The translations under genes were made by a program, and so were the position numbers. Positions 21,788 through 33,653 of a DNA stretch of 64,000 nt are shown piece after piece; the first letter of the stretch is position 1; every line of letters begins with the position of its first letter. The DNA comes from Coniferiporia sulphurascens (Eukaryota; Basidiomycota; Agaricomycetes; Hymenochaetales; Hymenochaetaceae): the NCBI GenBank assembly GCA_002794785.1, contig NBBA01000019.1:62001-126000 (forward strand), written 5' to 3'. A model generated the notes under the pieces. The model saw only the letters and a list, made by a program, of their open reading frames with translations. It did no database searches and had not been told where the DNA came from.

Positions 21788-24075
21788 ATGCCGCTTTCAG
21801 CTCCTCAGGCATGCGTACTTTCCTTGTTCTTCTATGTGTTCTGGCGTGTCTTGTATAAGCTCTTTTTCGTAAAATCAACATTATCGAACATCCGTGGTCC
21901 TGCGCGGACATCGTGGTGGAAAGGTAACTGTCCCTTGCCTTACGTTTACTTTGAATTGGCCCTTTCCAACCGTTACTCTCTCAGGAAACTTCCATCAGGT
22001 TTTCAGCACGCATGGTTGGGATTTTCACCGTATGCTTTCCGAGGACTATGGCGATATCGCCAGGCTTGACATGCTGTTCGAGGCAAGTATATTTCTCCGT
22101 ATACACACATTGAAAATGGAGAAGTTGATACAGGCCAAAAATAAAGGATGAACAGCTATACGTGTCGGATCCTCTGGCGTTACATTACATTCTTGTCAAA
22201 GATCAGTATGCGTACGAAGAAACGGACGTGATCATTAAGTATGACTCTTCAGTTAGGAATAGTGCGGAGCTGACTTAAAAATATTTATGCAATGCTTAGA
22301 TCGAACTCGCTTATATTCGGCATGGGACTCCTTACGACACTTGGTCCGCATCCCCCCACTTTCATACGCGTCTTTTTGAAGCTTCTGATTGAGTTTCAAT
22401 ACAGGCGAGCATCATCGGAAACAACGAAAGATGCTGAACCCGGTTTTTTCATTGAAACATATGCGCGGTTTAATCCCCATCTTCTACCCGATAGCCCACA
22501 ACGTATGTTCCGACTGCTTCGCTTGTGTAATTACTCCCTTTTGACAAGATTATGCACTTTAACAAAGCTAAGGAAAGTCCTTGAGAACCAGATTCACGAT
22601 GGGGCGAAGGAAATAAATGTTATGAAGTGGATATCGCGAGCGGCCCTTGAGTACATTGGCCAAGCAGGACTCGGATATAAGTTCGATGCTCTTGACGAAA
22701 GTATAGAAAATAAATACAGTCGCTCTATCAAGCTACTGAAGTACGTCTTCCTATCTTTCTCAATGCCCCTTTTGACCAATGAAGGGCCCGGGTAGCCCTA
22801 CGATCACTGAACTCCAGTTTCCTCAACTGTTACTTCCGCCGCTAATAGGAATAGGCTCGCCCGCTTTCCGTAGAAAAATCCTGGAATGGATCCCTTCTCG
22901 GAGAATCCAAACGATGCTGGAAATTGTTGATACTATGGAAGGGACGTCCGAAAATATATACGGCAAGAAGAAACGTGCGCTTGAGCAAGGCGACAAAGGG
23001 GTTGTGAGTCAAGTTGGCATGGGAAAGGACATAATGAGCGTTCTCCGTACGTTCCTTCCGTTGAATTCGGCTTTCTTGTCTTATGCCTTCGTCCCCACAG
23101 TCAAAGCGAATATGGAGGCAAAAGAGGAGGACCGTCTTCCCGAGTCTGAGCTTTTGGCACAAATGAAGTGAAAGCTTTTCGTGCTGTCTTACACTCTTCT
23201 GCTAACCGGCACAATCCTAGCACATTCATTTTCGCTGGGCATGATACGACGACAGGCGCAGTCTGCCGTATCTTGTACCAGCTATCCATGAATCCGGACG
23301 TACAATCTAAACTGCGTGCAGAGGTGCGCGCAGCACGTGCAGAGCACGGCGACCTCGCTTACGATGTGTTGATGGGATTGCCATACCTCGACGCGGTGTG
23401 CCGCGAGACACTGCGCGTGTTCCCGCCAGCCACACTGCTTCCGCGCACGACGCGCCGCGACGTCGTTCTCCCGCTGCTTTGGCCCATTACGGCAGCAGAC
23501 GGCAAGACGCAGATTAGGGAAATTCCGATCAAGAGCAACACGGGTATCATCGTATCTATTTTGAATGCGAATTGCAGTAAGAGGATCTGGGGCGAAGATG
23601 CAAGGGAGTGGAAACCCGACCGCTGGTTAAACCCACTGCCGGAGAGTGTGTCAAACGCCCATCTCCCTGGAGTATACTCTTCGATGTGGGTCGCATTCTG
23701 TTCGCTTCTCCTTTGTAGAGCTGATAAGCAGTTTTTTTAGGATGACATTCTCCGGAGGAGGCAGGTCATGCATGTAAGCTTCGCATCCCTTATTTTCTTT
23801 TTGTTGCTTACTATCTTCTCATAGCGGCTTCAAGTTCGCCGAGATGGAAATGAGTAAGCCCTATCGTCATTTCTGACCCTTACCCCGTGGGGAAAATAAG
23901 ACATCGCTGACCGACATGCCCAGAATTGGTTCTGTCGATCCTCCTTGAGAAATTTGCCTTCGCTCCGGGGTCGAAGGAAATATTCTGGGCGATGAACTTT
24001 CTGCAGACTCCGGTCATCAAGGACTCGCCGAGCGTGTCTCCGCAACTCCCCCTGAGGGTGTCGTTCGCCGAATAA
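21788..24075 (+). CDS. cytochrome P450, tandem copy 3
   Basis: Third member of the array, same exon plan, readable from ATG 21788 to TAA 24075, about 540 residues. It has an N-terminal anchor, hinge NIRGPARTSWW (the usual Pro after the first Asn is Arg here), I-helix FAGHDTT, ETLR, WKPDRW and heme loop FSGGGRSCIG. Exon 2 ends GAG before a GCAAGT donor at 22083, a GC-AG intron where the sisters have GTAAGY. The following acceptor, CAG, is intact. The substrate-contact region differs most from copies 1 and 2 (for example PATLLPRTT instead of PVPQLPRTT), so its specificity may have moved. The start was chosen at 21788 because it aligns with the sister ATGs; an in-frame codon further up would add an unrelated leader. 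Confidence 0.83.
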
Positions 24076-24104
24076 TATTTGGACAACTGTACTTACGTGA
24101 CGCA

Positions 24105-24350
24105 CGAATGAAAATAGTTGATTGCCTGCTGATAATGAGGTGGGGGGAATCGTCGTCGGCCAACACAAAACCAAATGTTCAACAATTTATTATCAGTAAT
24201 GATCAAAATACACGCGTTTTCTTTCGTGAAATTCTGTACCTCGGAAGAGACACAATAAGTACAGGGATTCCAGCAAACACCACCTGCCTTGCGCAGCGTT
24301 TTGGTCACCTCTTAATGCAATTATTTTTTACGGCGGTGCCCTCGTACATC
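24105..24350. repeat. duplicated 3' flank of the aldo/keto reductases (copy a)
   Basis: About 240 bp resembling 26640-26930, for example GTTCAACAATTTATT and AATGATCAAAATACAC in both. It shows that the tandem duplication of the reductase included its downstream flank. It lies between the end of P450 copy 3 and the end of the first reductase. Confidence 0.6.
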
Positions 24351-24352
24351 AG

Positions 24353-25806
24353 TTAAGCATGGCCCCGGACGACCTTCGGGACGTAGCTGTAAAAGTTGGC
24401 ACATTAGGGGTCATGTTACTATGATAAGCACAATACTACGCACGGCTCCTCAAGGTACTTCACTTCTTCCTCAGTTAGCTCCTTGCCAGTGATAATAGCA
24501 GACTCGAGGCGCTCCGGCTAGAAAACATAACAAAGCAACGCATACAGCCACCTCTACCAGACCTTGGTTAGAACAAGTACACGTACCGAGCTCATACCGA
24601 CAATCGGACTAGAAACCTTCTTGTTGATCCACGCGAGCGCGACCTGGCTCATCGTCCAGCCGCGTTTAGTAGCGACCTCCTCGACACGGGAGATGACAGC
24701 CTTGTCCGCCTCGGAGAACTTGCGTTCGTGCACCGTACCTTTGGCCGAGTCGCGGCGCGTGGTGCTCTGGTTGATCGAGTACGAGAGGCTGCCGGCCTGT
24801 AGCGGACCCCATGGAATGAGCCCGATACCGTGGGCGTTGCAGTAGGGAATCATCTCGCGTTCCTACGGTACGTCGGATCAGGGTTAGTGTCAGCCTGTAC
24901 AACGAACAAATGGAAATAGGTCCGGAGGACGGACGGGAACTTACATCCTCGCGGTAGAGAAGCGAGTACTCGCTCTGCATGCTAATGAACTGCGTCCAGC
25001 CATTAATCTCCGCAACGTGGTTGAGCTCCGCGAACTGCCAGGCACGCATAGAGCTAGCGCCGATGTAGCGAACCTTGCCGCTCTGCACGACATCGTGCAA
25101 AGCCTTCATCGTCTCTGCGGGCGGCGTCGACGGGTCGAAGCGGTGGATCTGCAAGAGGTCGATGTAAGGCGTCTCAAGGCGCGCGAGGGATGCGTCGACG
25201 TTGTTGAAGATCGCCGCACGCGAGAGTCCCGATTGGTTCACGTAATCTCTCGTGTCCCGCAGTTCGTCCCTTCCATATGCTGATATGGAGATTTCATCAT
25301 GCACAAACCAGAAGCATTTAGTGAGGATGAGGACGCGGTGACGCGGAATGTTGTACTAGGTAAGTTCGTTCGTCAATCTCTCACTAGCACGCGTGGACTA
25401 TGTATGATTCGAGCCTAACTAACCTGCTTCAAGAACTTTGCGACAATGCGCTCAGACTCTCCGTTAGAGTAAATGTTGGCAGTGTCTATGGTAGTCACCC
25501 CGCGGTCCCAGGCAGCCTTGAGGAGCGGCAGGGCCTGCAAGTTGGGGGGAACACTCAGTATATGCGCGCATATTGCTCGACGATGTAGTAGCAGAAGAAC
25601 TGACCTTGTCCTCATTGATAACCCACGGCTGCCATTTGTCGCTTCCAAAACTCATCGCACCGACCTGGTTTTTGGGCCACGTCTGTGCCTCGCCTTACAG
25701 CCAAAACTGACGTCCAACTTACTATGGGCACGGACACACGCAGACCCGAGTTACCAAGGCGGCGGTACTCGACGGGCGGGTGGGTCGTTTCTGTCTTGGT
25801 CGACAT
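24353..25806 (-). CDS. aldo/keto reductase, tandem copy 1
   Basis: NADPH-dependent aldo/keto reductase of about 346 residues in seven exons, read from ATG 25806 to TAA 24353. The catalytic tetrad is present: Asp and Tyr in DTANIYSNG, Lys in LILTKCF and His in LLQIHRFD. The C-terminal cofactor loop is seen as SSPIVGMSS followed by RLESAI. The N-terminus [16 protein letters not shown] is typical of the yeast-like/YakC branch, which reduces aldehydes and ketones of metabolites or xenobiotics. The last exon (YVPKVVRGHA) is short and is reached by a 57-nt intron. Exon junctions are clean. It ends tail-to-tail with P450 copy 3, about 280 bp away. The true substrate is unknown. Confidence 0.85.
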
Positions 25807-26639
25807 CTGGAGGACGTTCGAGTATGTGTGAAGATACTGTGTGTGATAAGTAAGGGGTCGACAAGAATTCTATATTACTGATACGTCCCAGGCTTATGGT
25901 GTGATAATTGAGGGATCGCGAGCTTACCAACAAAACTAAGTTCACCTTAGGCTTACCGCTTTTGTCCAAATCCGCTTTATATGGCAATGCCGTTCAACCG
26001 CTGCGTCATCTGACGATCATCCCTGTTTGGAACATTATTAATTCTGTATTTCATATCGGCTCCCGGGTTTTGAGTTTTGAGTTTAGTCATTTCATCTTAC
26101 GGTTCTCCTTAGGGTCGAATAATATGCATATTTGGTACGTGTTGTGCTCTTTCTTTTGCCTACTCTTTTTGGTTATCATAAGGATTCAGAGATAGCCTCC
26201 TGCACCTTTTTCTTAAAAGTGCAAAAGAAGGAAGTCTCAGGGTACAACCACGCATCGCAGGCTTACGCATGCGCACAGAAGAGCAAGTACACATGCCTGA
26301 GGAGGTGAATGTACTATTGGGGGACAGGTTAGTGAGAAAAGGAAGGGTGTATGGTTATACTCTTATACTGTACACCATCAAAAGCCCATGTGAGAAAAAG
26401 AACACGTAGCAATGCGGCTGACGAGGATCGTCTTCCCATAAGCAGACCTTGATCTCGATCAAAGGGCTGAATTGTGTCCACTGTGTAAGCCGCTGCTGAG
26501 GGGATACTTAACATGTATGGAGGTTGTACTACAGTAAGTCAGAAACAATCCAGTAGGTTGGATACACCCGGTCAGGCTGATCAGTAGTAGGTGTCCACGC
26601 TTGGGACGAAAAACCGTTTCCTTAGTAATTATTTGGACA
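25807..26639. other. spacer between the two reductases
   Basis: Should contain the promoter of reductase copy 1 near 25807. No gene is seen in the rest. Confidence 0.45.
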
Positions 26640-26934
26640 ACTGCCACGTACGTGGCGTGAGACGGCGGCAGTATCTCGAGGCACAGGCGGATGAAAATAG
26701 ATGCGTACCTTCCGATAACGGGACTGGGAGAATTATCATTCGACCAGCACAAAACTGGGTGTTCAACAATTTATTCTCAATAATGATCAAAATACACACG
26801 TTTTCTTTGTGCAACTCCGGAACTCGGGAAAGAATAATATGATACAGAGATTTCAATAAACACAATGTCTCCTGGGCAGCGCTCTGGCCGGCCCCCAACA
26901 CAGTTATTTTTAAGATGGCGTCCTCGTAATTCGG
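26640..26934. repeat. duplicated 3' flank of the aldo/keto reductases (copy b)
   Basis: Counterpart of 24105-24350. The two share blocks such as AATGATCAAAATACAC followed by a GTTTTCTTT run, and diverge between them. Confidence 0.6.
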
Positions 26935-28379
26935 TTAATCGTGACCCCGGATGACCTTCGGGACGTAGCTATAAAAATAGGCACGTTAGGGGTCATGTTT
27001 ATACGACAAACATAACATCACGCACGGCTCCTCAAGATACTTCACTTCTTCCTCAGTAAGCTCCTTGCCAGTGATGATAGCAGACTCGAGGCGCTCCGGC
27101 TAGAAAAAACAATATGATAACACATATAGTCACCTTCCCCAGACATACATCGAAATAAATACACGTACCGAGCTCATACCGACAATCGGACTCGACACCT
27201 TCCTGTTAATCCATGCGAGCGCGACCTGGCTCATCGTCCAGCCGCGTTTAGTAGCGACCTCCTCGACGCGCGAGATGATGGCCTTGTCTGCTTCGGAGTA
27301 CTTGCGCTCGCGGGGCGTGCCCTTGGTTGCGTCGCGGCGCGCGGTGCTCTGGCTAGTCGGGTAAGAGAGGTCGCCGGCCTGCAGCGGGCCCCATGGGATG
27401 AGCCCGATGCCATGGGCGTTGCAGTAGGGAATCATCTCGCGTTCCTGCAGTGTGTCGGGTCAAGGTCAGGTCAGGACCAGGTTGGGCAGCAACAGGAAAG
27501 AAAAAGAAAAAGAGAAAATAGGCACGTACGTCCTCACGGTAGAGTAGCGAATACTCGCTCTGCATGCTAATGAACTGCGTCCAGCCATTAATCTCCGCAA
27601 CGTGGTTGAGCTCCGCAAACTGCCAAGCACGCATAGAGCTCGCGCCGATGTAGCGAACCTTGCCGCTCTGGACGACGTCGTGCAAAGCCTTCATCGTCTC
27701 TGCGGGAGGTGTTGCTGGGTCGAAGCGGTGGATTTGCAAGAGGTCAATGTATGGCGTCTCGAGGCGCGCGAGCGAGAGATCGACGGCATTGAAGATCGCT
27801 GCCCGCGAGAGCCCTGACTGGTTCACGTAGTCACGCATCCCCCGCAGTTCAGCCTTCCCATGCGTCGTGACACCGACCTCATCGTGCACGAGCCCAAAGC
27901 ATTTGGTGAGGATGAGGATACGGTGGCGCGGGATGTTGTACTATAGTGGAGGATGGCTGTTAGTCCATTATGAACGCGTAGAGTGTCTGTGCCTGGCTGA
28001 CCTGCTTCAAAAACTTTGCGACGATGCGCTCAGACTCTCCGTTGGAGTACACATTGGCGGTGTCGATAGTAGTTACGCCACGATCCCAGGCGGCTTTGAG
28101 GAGCGGCAGGGCCTGCAGGTTGGGGGGAAACACTCAGCATATGTGCGTATATTACTTAACGATGTAGCAGAAGACTGACCTTGTCCTCATTGATAACCCA
28201 CGGCTGCCATTTATCGCTGCCGAAACTCATCGCACCGACCTAGCTCAAATTATACTTCTGAACGCTGAATCACAGTTGATGGTGGGCTGACTTACGATGG
28301 GCACTGAAACACGCAGTCCCGAGTTGCCGAGGCGGCGGTACTCGACGGGCGGGTGGGTCGTTTCTGTCTTGGTCGACAT
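26935..28379 (-). CDS. aldo/keto reductase, tandem copy 2
   Basis: Close paralogue of the gene at 24353-25806, same exon plan, from ATG 28379 to TAA 26935, about 346 residues. The first 27 residues are identical. The tetrad is conserved ([24 protein letters not shown]). Differences cluster after LTKCF, where copy 1 has FVHDEISISAYGRDE and this copy has [15 protein letters not shown], and in the loop before SEADKA. These are the parts that shape the substrate pocket in this fold. No stop or frame break was seen, so both copies are probably active. Divergently transcribed from the 6PGDH-like gene, 235 bp away. Confidence 0.85.
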
Positions 28380-28614
28380 CTGGAGGGTGTCCGAGTGTGA
28401 GCAAGATACTGGTGATAAGAAAGCGCCGACGACAGTCCTGTATAAGTATAAATACAGAACCTCGTAGAAGCACACGTATAACCAAGCCGATGGCGTGACT
28501 GCATGCACGACTCTTCAGTTCTGCCGGCCGGCGCTGGCCATGTCTTTTGTCCCTCGTTCGGCATACTGCATGCACTAGTACCCTCAAGGCAAGGCACCAG
28601 TGACCGCGGCAGCT
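28380..28614. promoter_or_regulatory. short divergent promoter region
   Basis: 235 bp between the start codons of aldo/keto reductase copy 2 (minus) and the 6PGDH-like dehydrogenase (plus). Both promoters must lie here or overlap the genes, so the two may be co-regulated. No specific site is claimed. Confidence 0.5.
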
Positions 28615-29940
28615 ATGGCCATGTGCACAGCGACCTCGTCCTCACCTCCGCCAACAATCGCCATCGTCTCCGCAGGCGCCATGGGCGCGGGCGTCGCGGC
28701 GCGTCTCAGCGCCGCAGGCTGCCGCGTCCTGACAGATTTATCGGGCAGATCGGCCGATTCGAGGCGGCGCGCCGCCGGCGCTGGGATGCACGACGTGCCA
28801 CTCAGCACAATCGTGCGCGAGGCGGACTGGGTCCTGAGCATCCTCCCCCCTAGTAGCGCGTACGATTTCGCGATAGATTTCCTACAAGCCGTCCACGCCT
28901 CTCGCAATGCAACAGCAGACGCAAGCGAAAGCGGCAACCCAGAGCTGCGGCCACGGCGCCCGCCACCAGTCTTCGTCGACTGCAACGCAAAGAACCCCGA
29001 AACGACAATGCAACTCGCAAGTGCATTCACGCCCCTCTCCACAAACGGCGTCCCTGTGTTCCTCAACGCGTCAATCATCGGTCTGCCGCCCGCCGGCACG
29101 CACGATCCCGCATTTTACGCGTCCGCTGGACCCGATGCAGCTACGCAGCGCGCCCTCAAGAACTTCGGTACACTCACCCAATATGGGCTGCGCGTCAAGC
29201 TGCTTGTGGGCGAAGGCGTCGACGCGGACGTGTGCGCTGCGAGCGCGCTGAAGATGGCGTTCTCGGTGGGTGCATTCTGCGTTAACTATTGGTTATGATT
29301 ATGTGATCTGCTTGTTATCTGATTGTGGCTGTTGTTAGGGAATCATGAAGGGTATGATCGGGTTGTACGAGATCATGATCCTCTGTCAGCAGTTTGATTC
29401 CATTGATTCCTACTCTCACCTAATGCATTATATTCTTACCATCTACCCACTCCCCCTCCCCCACTACGTACAGCGGCACACGCCCACTCCCCCGCCACCG
29501 CCGCAGCGCTGCAAGCCGAGATGCGCGCCTCTCTCCCAGGTGACCTCGCATTCATCGACACGTACGTCCCGCAGAGCGTCGGCAAGGCTTACCGCTTCGT
29601 GCGCGAGATGGAGGAGATGGCGGGCTTCGTGCGCGCGCATGTAGACGGGGTGGCCTCGCCTTTATCTCTACCCTCATCTTCGTCTTCGCCTGTGTCCTTA
29701 AAACATAACCTCAAGGACGAGAATGCAGGGGGTGATACTGACCTCGAGGACGGAGACGGGGATGGGGAACCCGTTTTGCATCCAGCTGGAGTTGGCCAGA
29801 TCTACGACGGTTTCGCGGCTATATTCCAGCGGCTGGCAGACTCAGCGTCCGGCACCGGGCGCATACACAAAGGCGGGTCCACGGACGTCGAAGTTCTACT
29901 CAACTTTGTCGAGAGCGCTAGAGCTCCCGAAGAAATTTAG
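28615..29940 (+). CDS. 6-phosphogluconate-dehydrogenase-like protein (NADP-binding plus DUF1932-like domain)
   Basis: Three exons (28615-29265, 29339-29384, 29474-29940) join to 387 residues. The N-terminal Rossmann region has IAIVSAGAMGAGVAARL at about residues 14-30, a beta-hydroxyacid dehydrogenase fingerprint. It is followed by VDCNAKNPET, which matches the substrate-side region of the family. After the first intron, GIMKGMIGLYEIMIL and the helical C-terminus resemble the DUF1932 domain of 6PGDH-like proteins. The catalytic Lys expected in the central helix is plausibly the one in SALKMAF. A low-complexity acidic insert lies near residues 290-325. The reaction is unknown; a NAD(P)-dependent oxidation of a hydroxy acid is inferred. 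Start at 28615; an ATG two codons later is equally possible. Confidence 0.72.
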
Positions 29941-30490
29941 AAGTCATTATCTATGGATTCAAGGGGCGTCTTTTAGATTAGGATTGCTCATTGTATAAGG
30001 TATTGAGGTTGTACTGATTCCATCGTAGATCTGGCTATATACAGGCGATCGTATTCCCCTTTTATTCCGGGCATTAATTGGAACTGATACTCAGATGAGG
30101 AATGGGATGTCTATGAACCAACCAGAAAGGGGCTTTCTTATTATTAACCCTCATTCAAAAGATTTCCCCACTACAGAGGACACTCAACAAATTAAGTCTG
30201 AGTACTCTTCTCATTCTAGGAGGTACTGCTCGAGCAAGGATGATCATACTGTATTTCCAATGAGGCTAGCACCCGAAAAGGGCAGCATATATGCGCCATC
30301 CGACCAAGGTTATTCCCATTTTCAACAAAGATCTCCAGCTCATGGCAATTCAGTCGACAAGAGGCGAAAATAATATATTACAACAGAAAGAAAAATACAC
30401 TCGTTCAATGACTATGATTTTCTTTCTGTCCGACCGACTTTCCCTTGTTTGTTATTATTACTGCTACAAACGACCCCGTATACCATCGAG
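29941..30490. other. convergent intergenic region
   Basis: About 550 bp between the stop codons of two convergent genes, presumably both 3' UTRs. Nothing else seen. Confidence 0.5.
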
Positions 30491-31521
30491 CTACTTCCTC
30501 GGGGGTGTGTTAAGGCCCGCCTGGACGGCAGGGCGCGCCCTGATGCGCTCAAGCCACGCGCTGAGGTTCGGGAACTTCGCCGCGAACGTTTCATCCTCTA
30601 CGCCCGCGTACGTATGTACGTGGACCCTATGGTGGGACGGAAATGATAGTCAGTATTTTCGTACTTTGGGGTTTGGTATGTACAAGGGAGGAGACGCACC
30701 AGGAGAAGGCCTTAATGTCCGCGATGCCGTACTTGTCAACGAGGTACTCGCGCCCTACGAGGCGGCTATCGAGCACGCCATACAAACGCTCCGTCTCGGC
30801 GAGATAGCGCTTCTTGCCGTATTCGTGCGACCTATTCACAGTGCTCAGTAGTCAGTCTTGCACAGACGCATATCCCCCGGTAAGCGGGAGAGCCAGGAAT
30901 ACGCACCCGGCTTCTTGCGGCGCATAGTTCCTGAAGTGGTTCGACTGGCCCTGCATGGGGCCAACACCACCATGCGTGAAGAAAATCCACGACAACTCCT
31001 GGAAGTATGCCGCGGGGTCGCTTGCGACGTCGTGCCAGAATACGTGGCGCTTGTCGTACGTATGCGCGAAGTAGAGCAGGATCGCCGACGTCTCGAAGAC
31101 ATCGACTCCGCCGTCCGAGATCGCGGGGATGCGGCCGTTCGGGTTAATCTGCGCGTTCCGATATGAACGACGGAAAAAGGTGAAGGTGAAAGGGAGAGAC
31201 GGACCTTGAGGAACCAGTCTGATTTGACCTGGTTGTGTACCTTGCCGATATCGGCGTCACGAATGCTCATAAGAATCACCCTAAGCGGGACGATACACGC
31301 GTCAGCTCGTGTTCCGTCGGACCCGTATCAACAGCCAGGTACTCACTCATATTCCGGACCACTGTAAACGGCCTAGCGCAAGCAGGGGGCGTGATCAGCC
31401 AAGAATAACACAGACGCGCGGGAGAGACGCGGGAGCGCACCTTGAGCTCCTCCAGGAAGATGGACGGCGCCCAACCGTTGGGAGTGGGCGCAGTGTAGAG
31501 CTTGAGTGCTGCAGACGACAT
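30491..31521 (-). CDS. glutathione S-transferase, Ure2-like
   Basis: Six exons from ATG 31521 to TAG 30491, about 240 residues. The N-terminal thioredoxin-like domain starts LKLYTAPTPNGWAPSIFLEEL, the hallmark of the fungal Ure2p/GST nitrogen-regulator-like class. The glutathione-binding stretch INPNGRIPAISD and the ETSAIL turn follow. The helical C-terminal domain has QGQSNHFRNYAP and ends in the ALKAF-like and PRK tail. It would conjugate or reduce with glutathione, in detoxification. The second exon region (AVYSGPEYEVI) is diverged from the usual sequence, and the exon 2/3 borders are my least certain. Neighbours are the dehydrogenase and reductase genes, which fits a detoxification neighbourhood, but no shared regulation is visible. 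Confidence 0.8.
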
Positions 31522-32918
31522 TGTACGCAAATAAAGAGGGCTGGTGGTTGAGTGAAGTAGAGCCGGTCGGTGTGGGAGGGATAGGAGACGAGTGAGGGGT
31601 CTTATATGCATAGACGGGAACGGGATTAGTGAGCACGAGTACTTGTGCAAGCGGTGACGCCATCCACCGAGCTTAATCAGCAGCGACGGTTAGTCTATCG
31701 AAGGGAACTTGATCTCCTCCCTTCGCCTTGTTTTTTATCTCCCCCGCGTTCAGCTGCGAAGATGGCCGTAGAAAACAATCGAATGCATGCTCGTAATAGG
31801 TCGGTCCAAAGCGGCCTTGCACTCTCGAGATCAATCATCACGCGACTACTAGTTGCTGAGTGATACGGCTTATTAATCTTATAGTAATCAACTTGACGAA
31901 TGCCGTTCTCGGCCTTGCTATTACAGATCACTACTCAGCTTTCCCGCTCTATACACGCTTTATGAGTAACGTCAACGACCTCGTCGTAGTTACAGAGCAT
32001 ACAACAATAGTAACAACACAACCACCAACAAGGCACACATGCACTGCACCGGACTCAGATCTTCCTGATCGACGCACATGGTACATTCCGGGCTCCCCGC
32101 CAGAGGGCAGCCCGGAATGAAGCTACGACTTTGAGGATCAACGTCGACACGAGGAAAATTTGTGGATCCATTCAACCGCGTGTTAGCCGCAGTGAGCACT
32201 TCGAGCTCCTCGGATTCCAAGCTGCTACTAGCGCCTGCGCCTCGGAATTTGATTTTTATGCTTAATGTTTTCTGACGGAGTCTGACCAAAAGTCGCATAT
32301 ATGCACAAGATTTGCACTAAAAATTTTACAATATTTCGCAAACGAAGAATTACTCCTGGCGTCAGAGCTCCAGTGTATCAACGTCCAAAATAATTAGCCG
32401 ACTATTCTCCGGTGCGATTCGCGAAGTCGTGGCATCATGATACCATTTCATCATTTCAGTAAAAAAAGCACATTACAAACCGGGATCCACTCGTACGTCA
32501 AAAATGGCCTCTATGCTAACTCTCATTCGATTCTTCGCCAATGGGTTTGGCTCGTAAGCAACTTGTTTGTGCAATGAACTGTGTCCGTCTCACCGTGATC
32601 CACTCAGGCTAACCGCGACGGCAATGTTTTTTCTTAGTTTTTCCGATACGTTCCGTGGAAATGCACTTAAATGATCGTCGTCTCAGAGTATCAGAGGGTT
32701 AGGCATGAGCTCCCACTACATGTAGTGTACTTTAAACTTTATACCGCCGCATGTTGTGCATGCGGCGCGGTGCTTCCATCGAAGCGCCCTCTTATCGAAT
32801 TCTAACTCTACATTACGACATAATTTCTCACCTTGACCGTTAAAAGGAGTCGGAGGATGTGATCGAACCTCCTTCCCGACCATTGACACAAGCGCGAAGC
32901 GTCCCTGTCTGAGCCACC
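31522..32918. other. gene-poor stretch before the lectin-like gene
   Basis: 1.4 kb with no credible coding region. A weak tRNA-like segment at about 32845-32915 (minus) is discussed under rejected items. Confidence 0.45.
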
Positions 32919-33653
32919 ATGGACGTACAACCGGGGACATACAAAATTTCAAATTTCAAGAGCGAGACGGCACTAACACTAGCCGCTTATGATGACAGGA
33001 CCGTAGTCGGGCTTCAAGTACATACTAGAAATGGGAGCGTTAACAAAAATCAACAGGTATGACAGGCAAATCTCGCAATGATACTTGAATTCCAATGGTT
33101 CACAGTGGATTATCGACTATCTGGGAGATGGATATTCCATTCGCAGTGCACGCTCTCAAGGTTACCTGTCATTCGGGTGTCCCTCAGGTGACGCCACTCC
33201 CGTCATTGCCGTTCCCCATCCTGTTACCTGGGTCTTAGAGCATGAACCAGGCGAGGCTGAAGATGTCTTCAGGTACCATACTTACATATACGTAGTACGT
33301 CGGCATGGACGCCTTACCTTCCTTATAAATGCATGTTTAGGATACACTGGCCTAACGGCAATTATGCCCTTGATTTGGAGGGGGGGAGCCCCAAGCCTTT
33401 GACAAAGGTCCGCATCCATCACTAACCCATCTCTAATTCCCGAGGTATCCGGGGCTGAAATAAACCCCTCTGTATCAAGGTACAGCTATGGACTTCTAGA
33501 ATGGATACCCCGAGTGAGCGATGGTGTTTGGAGCGCCTTCCCGATAGTGACTTGTCGGGTATGGTTGTCACGACAAGTTCCGTCAGGACTACGAAGACTC
33601 TGACGACAACAACCATTACCACAACGGCGGTTACAATTCCGTTAGAGAATTAA
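32919..33653 (+). CDS. ricin-B-type beta-trefoil (lectin-like) protein
   Basis: Four exons (32919-33056, 33106-33272, 33341-33407, 33480-33653) join to 181 residues. Three QxW-like repeats mark a beta-trefoil: PGTYKISNFKS...NQQWII, then DGYSIRS...VTWVLE, then NYALDLEG...SERWCLERL. The two NQQW and SERW positions are each brought together by introns, which supports the splice sites. The start codon sits in GCCACCATGG, a strong context. There is no signal peptide, so it is cytoplasmic, as is usual for fungal fruiting-body lectins thought to defend against nematodes and insects. The last 30 residues are a Thr-rich tail unusual for this fold. Sugar specificity cannot be read. No close relative lies in the window. 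Confidence 0.7.

Noticed and set aside
12795..24075. The P450 array as a full biosynthetic cluster with the reductases and GST
   Set aside because: No backbone enzyme (terpene cyclase, PKS or NRPS) is visible in the window, so a cluster cannot be claimed; only proximity is shown.
32845..32915. tRNA-like segment on the minus strand, with TGGCTCAGACAGG and GGTTCGATCAC resembling A and B boxes
   Set aside because: The T-arm does not close with a seven-base loop and no acceptor stem pairs with the 3' end. It also overlaps the likely promoter and start of the lectin-like gene.
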